Source: JAHEEL01 sp039715165
GTDB taxonomy: Bacteria; Actinomycetota; Acidimicrobiia; Spongiisociales; UBA5794
Reading direction: 5' to 3'
DNA: 23,623 nt
NCBI GenBank assembly: GCA_039715165.1
Contig: JBDLHX010000032.1
Location: forward strand, 1-23,623
Positions 14,145 through 20,213 of the stretch are shown here, piece after piece. The notes under the pieces were generated by a model. That model was not told where the DNA came from, ran no database searches, and saw only the letters and a program-made list of their open reading frames with translations. How positions within the stretch are numbered: position 1 is the first letter of the stretch; every line of letters begins with the position of its first letter. A program made the position numbers and the translations under genes.

Positions 14145-14190
14145 AAGTATCAAGTAGTCAGTATCAAGTATCAAGTACGGCGGTACGCGG
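14145..14190 (+). repeat. AAGTATCAAGTA-type repeat, copy 1
   Basis: The stretch contains AAGTATCAAGTA at 14145-14156 and AGTATCAAGTATCAAGTA at 14160-14177, followed by CGGCGGTACGCGG. The block CAAGTAG-nn-AGTATCAAGTA...CGG-n-GTACGC recurs in the same orientation at 15141-15170, on the other side of the Clp1-like gene. Confidence 0.7.
14146..14174 (-). promoter_or_regulatory. Promoter of the selenoprotein gene, built from repeat units
   Basis: On the minus strand TTGATA (14174-14169) is followed by 17 nt and GATACT (14151-14146). That hexamer ends 6 nt before the ATG at 14139. There is no Shine-Dalgarno, so a leaderless mRNA is predicted. Both hexamers come from the TACTTGATACTT repeat unit. 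Confidence 0.5.
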
Positions 14191-14202
14191 CCACCCGGCT
14201 TC

Positions 14203-14230
14203 TACAATGGGAGCACGTCGTCATGGAGGT
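14203..14230 (+). promoter_or_regulatory. -10 element and ribosome binding site of the Clp1-like gene
   Basis: TACAAT (14203-14208) is a good -10 hexamer, and GGAGGT (14225-14230) lies 5 nt before the GTG at 14236. The latter fixes the start codon choice. No -35 is obvious. Confidence 0.6.
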
Positions 14231-14235
14231 GTGCG

Positions 14236-15120
14236 GTGCCGGAACGGGCCTATTCGGCACTGCGTGACCGGGTTGCCGAAGTGAGCGGCGTCGTCATGCT
14301 CATCGGTGCCGCCGAGACCGGCAAGACGTCCCTCGCCAAGCTCCTCGCCCTCGACGCCCTCGACGCCGGGCGGCCCGTCGCTTACGTCGATGGAGACGTT
14401 GCCTCAACGGTCGCCGGACCGCCGGGCTGCGTGGGTGTGAAGTACATCGAGGCGCCGTCGGATCTCGATCCCAGCGTGCCCGCTGCGGAAATGAAGTTTG
14501 TGGGATCGACATCTCCTCAGGGCGTCGTACTCCCGCACGTGGTTGCGGTGGCCTCGCTCGTCGAGAGCGCCCGCCCGCAAGCCGACATCATCATTGTGGA
14601 TACGAGCAGTGTCGTCGGTGGCGTCGTCGGGCAGACGCTCAAGTACCACCTTTGGGAGCTGACCCAGCCGGCGCTCGGGGTGGCACTCCAGCGCGGAGAG
14701 GAGCTCGAGCCCGCCATCGGGATGCTTCGCCGGTTCCTCTCGGCCAAGATCACGACGGCGGAGCCGCCCGCAGACGCCCCGCCGCCTTCGCCGACTGAGC
14801 GGCAGGCCCGACAGGCCGGTGCGTTCGCCGCGGCCCTCGCACCGCCCTTGCAGCGTTGGAGGGTTCAGACGACGGTGTTCGCCCCGACGCTGCCGGAAGA
14901 GTTCGAACTCGACCGCCTCGATGGGATGCTCGTCGGCGTTCAGGATGACGAAGGACGCTGTCTCGGGCTTGGCGTGATCGAGGCCGTGGACGGTGTACTT
15001 CGGGTCGCGACTCATCACGGTGAGGCCATGCGCGGTCTCAGGCTGGGCTCGATGCGGCTGGATCTCGAAACGTTCGACACCCAGCGTGTCCGGCTGCGCC
15101 AGCTCATCTTCGGGATCTAG
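14236..15120 (+). CDS. Clp1/Grc3-like P-loop polynucleotide kinase
   Basis: This 294-residue protein begins with a P-loop NTPase domain. The Walker A is GAAETGKTS (about residues 24-32), followed by VAYVDGDVASTVAGPPGCVG (about 49-68). The latter closely resembles the Clp1_P family block with its VD-x-D-V...GPP signature. A hydrophobic strand ending in DTSS, IIIVDTSS (about 117-124), follows as a Walker-B-like element. Clp1/Grc3 proteins phosphorylate RNA or DNA 5'-hydroxyl ends in eukaryotes and archaea; bacterial members are little studied. The C-terminal part (about 200-294) has a Pro-rich insertion and a beta-rich tail. It stands alone, flanked by direct repeats. The RNA or DNA substrate is unknown. 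Confidence 0.75.
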   Translation: MPERAYSALRDRVAEVSGVVMLIGAAETGKTSLAKLLALDALDAGRPVAYVDGDVASTVAGPPGCVGVKYIEAPSDLDPSVPAAEMKFVGSTSPQGVVLPHVVAVASLVESARPQADIIIVDTSSVVGGVVGQTLKYHLWELTQPALGVALQRGEELEPAIGMLRRFLSAKITTAEPPADAPPPSPTERQARQAGAFAAALAPPLQRWRVQTTVFAPTLPEEFELDRLDGMLVGVQDDEGRCLGLGVIEAVDGVLRVATHHGEAMRGLRLGSMRLDLETFDTQRVRLRQLIFGI

Positions 15121-15135
15121 GCCGCCTGCGGCGGC

Positions 15136-15170
15136 AGTACCAAGTAGCGAGTATCAAGTACGGAGTACGC
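15136..15170 (+). repeat. AAGTATCAAGTA-type repeat, copy 2
   Basis: AGTACCAAGTAGCGAGTATC followed by AAGTACGGAGTACGC matches copy 1 at 14145-14190 in the same orientation, but with one fewer TCAAGTA unit. It starts 15 nt after the stop of the Clp1-like gene. Confidence 0.65.
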
Positions 15171-15208
15171 CCGGCGTCGTCGGGCCTGTTGCCTGTGGCC
15201 TCAGCACG

Positions 15209-15290
15209 CGGATGGCCCGAGGAACCCTTGCTGGTGTTCCCCGCACTTCCCCGAACGAGGTTCAACTGCTCCGGCACCTTGGGCCATCCG
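15209..15290. ncRNA. Candidate structured element of unknown function
   Basis: CGGATGGCCCGAGG (15209-15222) pairs with CCTTGGGCCATCCG (15277-15290), 13 of 14 Watson-Crick plus one G-U. Inside, GAACC (15222-15226) can pair with GGTTC (15259-15263), and GTTC (15236-15239) with GAAC (15253-15256). This nested arrangement could be a folded RNA or a DNA cruciform. No known RNA family is recognised, and the transcribed strand is undetermined. Confidence 0.35.
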
Positions 15291-15420
15291 ACATAGCCGA
15301 CCCTACGGACTCTGCAAACCGGCTTCAACCCTTCCGATTCGCCTCCGAACGCCCGTTTTCCGCGCTCTGCGAAGCACGCACTTCACCACAACTGGCCTCA
15401 CGTGAGCATCACCGAGCACG

Positions 15421-15476
15421 TTCTCCACATATCCACACTCATCCACAGGGGGTTGTGCACAACGCCGTGTCGACAA
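15421..15476. promoter_or_regulatory. Cluster of five DnaA-box-like 9-mers
   Basis: TTCTCCACA (15421), ATATCCACA (15429) and TCATCCACA (15439) each differ from TTATCCACA at one position. TTGTGCACA (15453) and, on the other strand, TTGTCGACA (15476-15468) each differ from TTGTCCACA at one position. The first four are in one orientation at 8-14 nt steps. Confidence 0.5.
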
Positions 15477-15527
15477 CTTCTTCTGAGCGTTGTTTCGCGC
15501 TCTCGTTGAGGCCCTGGAAACGACGCC

Positions 15528-16454
15528 CTAGTCGCGGGTGATGGCGCCGACCGGCCTACCCGCGCCGAGCACCGGGGGTGCCATCTCGTCTGCGAGGGCC
15601 TCGCGCATCGCGTCCGGTACGAGCCCGAGGTGATCCGCTGCTGCGATGACGGCGGCGACGGCAACATCGCTGCGACCGGCGTCTGCCTTTGCAGCGATGC
15701 CGATTCCGTGTCGTCCGATTCCAATCTGCCCTTCCGCCCCGACTTTGACGGGGCCGCCCCACCATCGAGCGAGCTTGCCGTCCGGTCGCGAGTTGTCGGC
15801 GACGAGCGAGGGGAAGCGCGAAACGGCCGATGCTGCTCTGCTGCAGCGTTCGGTGGACGACAACGATGCGAAAGCTCGAGCCAGGCCGCGAACGGATCCC
15901 CGCAGTGTCGGTGCGCCGCACCCGTCAACGCCAACCGGTTCGGGGCGAATCCCGGTTGCATCTGCGACGAGGTCGAAGATGCGCTGCTGGAGTGGATGGC
16001 TGGGATCGAGGTACGTCTCGATCGGCCATCCCTGGGCCACGCACGCTCCGAGCATCCCTGCGTGCTTCCCCGAGCAGTTGTGGAAGACCCTCTTCGGCGA
16101 GACAGCGCCGCGCCGCAGCTGGAGGTCCCGTGCTCCCTGTGCCAGCGGCCAAACCGCAGGGGTCTGGAGAGCGGACTCGTCGAGTCCGACACCCGAAAGC
16201 ACGGCCCGCACGATGGCCAGGTGCGCCGGCCATCCCCCGTGGCTCGCGCACACAACCGCCAGGTGCTCGGGCGGGAGCGTCAGGCCTGCCTCGAGAGCGG
16301 TCGTTGCTTGGAACGGTTTCATCGCTGAGCGGTAGAAGAGGGGGCGATCCGGGTCACCGGACCGGAACAGCTCCTTGCCGGTTGCATCGATGGCGAGTAC
16401 CGCCACATCGTGGAATGACTCCGGGAGGCCGGTGCGGACGGTCGAGAACCGCAC
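15528..16454 (-). CDS. Type II (Rhizobium etli-like) L-asparaginase family protein
   Basis: This 308-residue protein belongs to the Asparaginase_II family (PF06089), unrelated in fold to the E. coli enzymes. Members hydrolyse asparagine to aspartate and ammonia. Visible family blocks are RSAMKPFQATTALEAG, CASHGGWPAHLAIV, HNCSGKHAGMLGACVAQGW with YLDPSHPLQQRI, VDGCGAPT, and the late RPDGKLARWWGGPVKVGAEG. The length is slightly short but the family ends look complete. The start is taken as the GTG at 16454, 5 nt after the stop of the RsiG-like gene. No good ribosome binding site is seen, so translation may rely on coupling. Codons upstream in the same frame are arginine-rich shadow of the neighbouring gene. 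Confidence 0.87.
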   Translation of the reverse strand: MRFSTVRTGLPESFHDVAVLAIDATGKELFRSGDPDRPLFYRSAMKPFQATTALEAGLTLPPEHLAVVCASHGGWPAHLAIVRAVLSGVGLDESALQTPAVWPLAQGARDLQLRRGAVSPKRVFHNCSGKHAGMLGACVAQGWPIETYLDPSHPLQQRIFDLVADATGIRPEPVGVDGCGAPTLRGSVRGLARAFASLSSTERCSRAASAVSRFPSLVADNSRPDGKLARWWGGPVKVGAEGQIGIGRHGIGIAAKADAGRSDVAVAAVIAAADHLGLVPDAMREALADEMAPPVLGAGRPVGAITRD

Positions 16455-16459
16455 AGAGG

Positions 16460-16972
16460 CTACGGCTTGTCGAAGAAGTCGCCGGCGTCGACGAGCCCGT
16501 CGCGGTAGCGGCGGGTGATCTCGGCGTTGATGAGATCGTGCACCTCGTAGACCGACCGACGCTGCTTCGAGATCTCGCTCTCGGTCCATGTGAGCGCCGC
16601 CTGGATCTCATCGAGTTCGGCGTCGTCGAGGCTCGGGAGGTGGGCGAGGAAGTCGTCGGCGAGGACGTGATCGACGATCCGATTCCCTGTGCCGCTCATC
16701 TCCGGCGGCTCCAGCGGCAGATCTTTCGGAATCGCGTTCCGGGAGGACCCGACGATCCCGTCGGCGAGGATCTGCGGCAGGGCCTCGATGAGCGACCTCG
16801 TCTCCTCACCGGATCGTCGCTTCATCTCGAACGAGAGGAGGTCCATACGTCCGTGGAGCATCCGCCGGTAGTAGGAGAGTTCGGTGTCGAGGTCGTCGAG
16901 CACGCCGCGGCGCTCTCGCAGCTCCTCCATGGAGAGGGACTCGAGATCCTGCGCGTAGGCCGGATCAGTCAC
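16460..16972 (-). CDS. rsiG: RsiG-like anti-sigma factor homologue (c-di-GMP-binding coiled coil)
   Basis: This 170-residue, mostly helical protein resembles actinobacterial RsiG, once annotated 'aerial mycelium formation protein'. In Streptomyces, RsiG binds c-di-GMP and sequesters the sigma factor WhiG. RsiG helices carry E(x3)S(x2)R(x3)Q(x3)D. Here the first copy is D29-S33-R36-H40-D44 (DTELSYYRRMLHGRMD) and the second E131-S135-R138-Y142-D146 (ESEISKQRRSVYEVHD). The spacing is exact, but Gln is replaced by His and Tyr. The end, INAEITRRYRDG, is typical of the family. The GTG at 16972 is the most likely start; AGGAGA lies 12 nt upstream, rather far. No whiG-type sigma gene is in the window. 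It is followed closely by the asparaginase gene. Confidence 0.78.
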   Translation of the reverse strand: MTDPAYAQDLESLSMEELRERRGVLDDLDTELSYYRRMLHGRMDLLSFEMKRRSGEETRSLIEALPQILADGIVGSSRNAIPKDLPLEPPEMSGTGNRIVDHVLADDFLAHLPSLDDAELDEIQAALTWTESEISKQRRSVYEVHDLINAEITRRYRDGLVDAGDFFDKP

Positions 16973-17030
16973 TACGTCGATGCGTCTCCTGCGCGGTTCC
17001 ACTTGTGCGGCTCTCCGTCTGTGCTTCGCG

Positions 17031-18179
17031 TCAAGGACAGTAGCTGCGCACAGTGGGGTAGGGGTTGACCGCCCGGCCGCCGGGACGGATCTCGAAGTGC
17101 AGGTGAGGCGACGTGTAGCGGGCGTTGCCGCTGTTGCCGAGGAACCCGACGACAGTTCCCGCCGAGACGCGCTGGCCGGACGAGATGTTGGTCGGGTGCC
17201 GCTCGAGGTGGGCGTAGTAGTAGACGGTCCCGTCGTCGGCGTACAGGTGCGTCGACAGTCCGCCGAGGCTGTTCGACGAGAACTTGACGCGGCCGTCGAC
17301 AACGGCGATGAGCGGCGTGTCGCGCTTGTTGAACATGTCGACGCCCTTGTGGGTCCGCCCGCCGGAACGGGGGAAGCCCCACGAGTCGATGAACGACGCA
17401 CCGCCCAGAACGGGGCAATTGAAGCCGGGCGTGGCGGCCGGCGCGAGGCCACCGGCCGAGCCTGACCTCGAATTCGAGGCGGCGACCTGCTGTTGCTTCT
17501 TCAGTGCCTCAGCAGCCTTCAACTCATTCCGTTCCTTGCGGAGATTCTCGATGGCTCGCTTCTCATACGCGCTCGCGTTGTCGTACGCAGCCTTCGCCTC
17601 ACCGGCGAGGCTGTCCGCCTTCTCGGCGTACACCGCGGCCTCGGTCTCGAGGACCTTCACCTCTTCGCGCTTGTCGACGAGGTCGAGTTTGAGGCGGTCC
17701 ATCTCTCTCGAGACGGCCTGGAGACGGTCGAGGTCGGCGATATCGCGGCTCGCTGCGCTGTTCATCAACTGCTGCGAGGTGAGGAGGTCCTGGATGGAGC
17801 CGGCCTCGAAGGCGGCCGTGACGATGCCGCGTCCGCCCGAGGTGTACGCCTCGAGGACGAGTTGCTGGGCGATGTCGCGAAGATCGTCCGCGTCGCCCTC
17901 GTAGCTCGAAACCCTGCTCTCGAGGAGCCCGATCGTGTAGGTGAGGTTGTCGATCTCGCTCGTGATCTTGTCGAGTTCGAGGAGTGCGTCCTCGAGTTCG
18001 TCCTGGGCCGCTGCCCACTTGCCCTCTGCCCGTGACGTGTCTTCCTGAGCACGCTCGACCTTGTCCTCGGCGCGGTCGACGTCCTTCTCCGTTTGTGCGG
18101 ACGCGCCGAGTGGCACGATCGCCAGGAGGGTGACGACGAGGAGGAGAAGAAGGCCGCGCGGGATGCGGAGCGATGCCAT
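17031..18179 (-). CDS. Secreted M23 (LytM/EnvC-type) peptidase with coiled coil
   Basis: This 382-residue protein has a signal peptide (MASLRIPRG, hydrophobic core, cleavage near GASA|QT at about residue 28). Long coiled-coil helices rich in Glu, Lys, Ala and Asp run from about 30 to 225, followed by a Ser/Gly/Ala linker. A C-terminal M23 zinc metallopeptidase domain covers about 255-375, with the metal ligands of HKGVDM (HxxxD) and HLHFE (HxH). All ligands are present, so it should be an active peptidoglycan endopeptidase, or be held inactive by its coiled coil as in EnvC and RipA-like proteins. Cysteines in FNCPVLGG and SYCP could form a disulfide. A role in cell division or wall remodelling is expected from the family. 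Confidence 0.9.
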   Translation of the reverse strand: MASLRIPRGLLLLLVVTLLAIVPLGASAQTEKDVDRAEDKVERAQEDTSRAEGKWAAAQDELEDALLELDKITSEIDNLTYTIGLLESRVSSYEGDADDLRDIAQQLVLEAYTSGGRGIVTAAFEAGSIQDLLTSQQLMNSAASRDIADLDRLQAVSREMDRLKLDLVDKREEVKVLETEAAVYAEKADSLAGEAKAAYDNASAYEKRAIENLRKERNELKAAEALKKQQQVAASNSRSGSAGGLAPAATPGFNCPVLGGASFIDSWGFPRSGGRTHKGVDMFNKRDTPLIAVVDGRVKFSSNSLGGLSTHLYADDGTVYYYAHLERHPTNISSGQRVSAGTVVGFLGNSGNARYTSPHLHFEIRPGGRAVNPYPTVRSYCP

Positions 18180-18226
18180 AGACGGAGCAGGCTAACGCAG
18201 GATCTCGGAAAGGGACACCCTGTTGA

Positions 18227-19228
18227 TCACCCGAGGAGCGCGAGGACGAGCCAGAAGAGGGGAGCGGCCACCCATAACCCGTCGAGGGAGCTGAGCTGCC
18301 CGGGCGACCGGATCGTGTGAACGATTGCGCCCGAGCGGACCATCGAGCCGAGCACACCCCCCGCGATGAGGCCTGCGGCGACGGCGACGGCAGCAAATAG
18401 CCCGTTGGCAAGTTCGATGTGCGTCGTGACGACGCCGACGAGGAATCCGGCAACGATCGCTCCGAGCAGCGTGCCGATGTTGGGGTCCATCGCCTGTCCT
18501 CCGTATGCCGCCGTGGCAACCGCGGCGACGATTGCAGCGGCGACGACGAAGAAGAACGAGGCGATGATCGCCGTCTCCATCATGCGAAGCATGCCGAGTG
18601 CTCCCGTGCCGGTTGCTGCAATGACGACGATCGTGGTTGTCATCGCGAGCGACTCGATCCCTCTCCACCGTGCATCGAAGATCGGCCAGAACAGTGCAAT
18701 TGCTACTGCCAGAGCGAACCCGCCCGCGAATCCCGGGTAGCCCCACGCGTAGGTCGCTCCCGCAACGATCGGCGGCGCAAGGAGGGCTGCGAAGAGGTTG
18801 ATGGAGCCGTCGACCTTGTTGTTCGTTTCGGCGAGGTCCCAAAGCCAGGCGAGCGTGGAGCCGACGACGATGACGACGAACCACCCGAGCGGAAGCCATG
18901 CCGAGACGAGCAGGGCGGCGAGGACGACGACGGCGAGGATGTTCTCGGCGGGGTCTGCTGTGGTCGTCCGCTGCGGTTGCTGAGTGCCGTAGGTGCCGCC
19001 CGATACCGGAGGAATGAGCGCCATCTCGTCGTCCGGTCCAACGGGCGCGGTCCGGTCGACGGGTGTGCCGTTCACCCAGACCCCGGCGGCGCCGAGGGCC
19101 TTCGTGAATGCCGGGCCATATTCGGCGCCGGCGCGGTCGAGGATTTCGCCGACGGTGCCCTCCTCAACGGTGAGCGTGTCGGTGCCGGCGATCTCCCGGA
19201 AGCGTGCAAACAGGCGGAGCTTTGCCAT
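18227..19228 (-). CDS. Fusion of a MoaD/ThiS-like beta-grasp domain to a CdsA-like membrane domain
   Basis: Residues 1-78 form a MoaD-like ubiquitin-fold domain (MAKLRLFARFREIAG...WVNG...DDEMALIPPVSGG) that ends in the di-glycine G77-G78, which in MoaD is the C-terminus. Here the chain goes on through a polar linker (TYGTQQPQRTTT) into about eight membrane helices (95-333). The last segment, SPGQLSSLDGLWVAAPLFW, resembles the end of CDP-diglyceride synthase (CdsA), but the catalytic D-R and K-D residues of that signature are not seen. Enzymatic activity of the membrane part is thus doubtful. The ATG at 19228 matches MoaD starts. There is no Shine-Dalgarno, but TACTCT ends 8 nt upstream. Molybdopterin or thiamin genes are absent nearby. 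Confidence 0.78.
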   Translation of the reverse strand: MAKLRLFARFREIAGTDTLTVEEGTVGEILDRAGAEYGPAFTKALGAAGVWVNGTPVDRTAPVGPDDEMALIPPVSGGTYGTQQPQRTTTADPAENILAVVVLAALLVSAWLPLGWFVVIVVGSTLAWLWDLAETNNKVDGSINLFAALLAPPIVAGATYAWGYPGFAGGFALAVAIALFWPIFDARWRGIESLAMTTTIVVIAATGTGALGMLRMMETAIIASFFFVVAAAIVAAVATAAYGGQAMDPNIGTLLGAIVAGFLVGVVTTHIELANGLFAAVAVAAGLIAGGVLGSMVRSGAIVHTIRSPGQLSSLDGLWVAAPLFWLVLALLG

Positions 19229-19236
19229 CGGGCGCA

Positions 19237-19242
19237 AGAGTA
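19237..19242 (-). promoter_or_regulatory. -10 element before the MoaD-CdsA fusion gene
   Basis: TACTCT on the minus strand ends 8 nt before the ATG at 19228, with no ribosome binding site between. This suggests a leaderless mRNA. Confidence 0.4.
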
Positions 19243-19286
19243 GTCGGCCACGGTGCCGCTTCGGTGATCGTCGCAGCCGGGTTCGG

Positions 19287-20183
19287 TCAGGTCTCGAGAC
19301 CGAGCAGGCGAAGCTCGCCGAGTAGGGCGCCGGGCCTTCGGCTTCCGATAGAGAGGAGGGGAGTCCGCGTCGATGAGCGGCTCGCCCGGTCCCGCCACCG
19401 CAGACCGCCGAACCCGATGTCGAACGCAGAGGAGTCGTCGTCGGCGAGGATCGTCCGCACCGTGTCGGTGTGACTTCGATGGCCGACGCCGGCGAGGAGG
19501 TTCACGACACCGACATCGCCGGTGAGCGAGTCCGTCAACACGGAGACCCGGTCGGCGTCGTAGGCGAACGTCACTCCACGCTCGCCGAGCGATCGCACCG
19601 CGGCCGTGAGAGCCGTCGCGTCTGCGATGGCGTCGTCCTGGGCGAGGACGACTCCGGCCGGACGCAGGAGCCTCTTCCCAAGCTGCGCGATCGATTCGAC
19701 CGACGAGACCGCGTCGTCGATGCCGAGACGCACCATCGGGAAGACCTCCTGGTGAACGGCGGTAGCCGCGACGACCGCCTCCTCGATGTCGTGGTACTCG
19801 CTCGACGGAACGGAAATCTGCACGACGTCGATTGGGGCGGCGGGGTCGAGGAGGGCGTGAACCGACGTCGCCAGCGCTGCATCTGCCGCGGCGTCTCCGT
19901 CGAACACGGCGGTGAGCGACCAGGGCATCTCCCCTCCGGCCATGGTGCGCACGAGCAGCCCGGCGAGCTCCTCGAGGCGGGAGACGGGGACGACGAATCG
20001 GCCGACGGTCCACCCGAGACTGTCTCCCCTCAGCTCGCGGTACTCCTCGACGGCGTCTGCGAGGGTCGGCGGTGAAGGGCCGAGCAGAGCTGCATGGTCG
20101 AAGAGGCCTCCGAAGAGTTTGCGGCGGGCATCGGGAATCAGCGTGGTCACAGCTCCGGCATCGTACGGTCGGCTGCGCTTCAT
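19287..20183 (-). CDS. Conserved hypothetical protein divergent from HMG-CoA lyase
   Basis: This 298-residue soluble protein has no signal peptide or membrane helix. An N-terminal block reads FGGLFDHAALLGPSPPTLADA, a middle block GWTVGRFVVPVSRLEELAG, and the C-terminal part FDIGFGGLRWRD. I recall proteins with a DHAAL...P...FVVP pattern as uncharacterised actinobacterial genes, but cannot assign an activity. The regular alternation of hydrophobic strands and Ala-rich helices suggests an alpha/beta barrel or similar. The ATG at 20183 was chosen because the longer frame would run into the HMG-CoA lyase gene on the other strand. It shares a 30-bp divergent intergenic region with that gene, so the two may be co-regulated. 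Confidence 0.65.
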   Translation of the reverse strand: MKRSRPYDAGAVTTLIPDARRKLFGGLFDHAALLGPSPPTLADAVEEYRELRGDSLGWTVGRFVVPVSRLEELAGLLVRTMAGGEMPWSLTAVFDGDAAADAALATSVHALLDPAAPIDVVQISVPSSEYHDIEEAVVAATAVHQEVFPMVRLGIDDAVSSVESIAQLGKRLLRPAGVVLAQDDAIADATALTAAVRSLGERGVTFAYDADRVSVLTDSLTGDVGVVNLLAGVGHRSHTDTVRTILADDDSSAFDIGFGGLRWRDRASRSSTRTPLLSIGSRRPGALLGELRLLGLET

Positions 20184-20199
20184 GGCTGCAGGACGCGGC

Positions 20200-20205
20200 C
20201 ATAAT
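20200..20205 (+). promoter_or_regulatory. -10 element before mvaB
   Basis: CATAAT lies 8 nt before the ATG at 20214, and no Shine-Dalgarno is seen. A leaderless mRNA is likely. Confidence 0.45.
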
Positions 20206-20213
20206 CGAGTGTC

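Larger units (their letters stand above)
15121..15527. other. Gene-free stretch with repeat, folded element and DnaA-box cluster
   Basis: No reading frame here looks like a protein. From left to right it holds the second AAGTATCAAGTA-type repeat (15136-15170), a long imperfect hairpin (15209-15290), featureless sequence (about 15291-15420), and a run of DnaA-box-like 9-mers (15421-15476). The asparaginase gene ends at 15528, reading towards it. Confidence 0.6.

Noticed and set aside
15453..15462. TTGTGCACAA as a Rex operator
   Set aside because: It lacks the four-base spacer of the Rex site and belongs to the run of DnaA-like boxes.
15421..15476. Chromosomal origin oriC
   Set aside because: DnaA-like sites are present, but dnaA, dnaN, rpmH or parAB are absent and there is no AT-rich unwinding region, so I call it only a DnaA-box cluster.
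16455..16589. Extended start for the asparaginase
   Set aside because: Those codons are an Arg-rich shadow of the RsiG-like gene; the GTG at 16454 just after its stop fits better.
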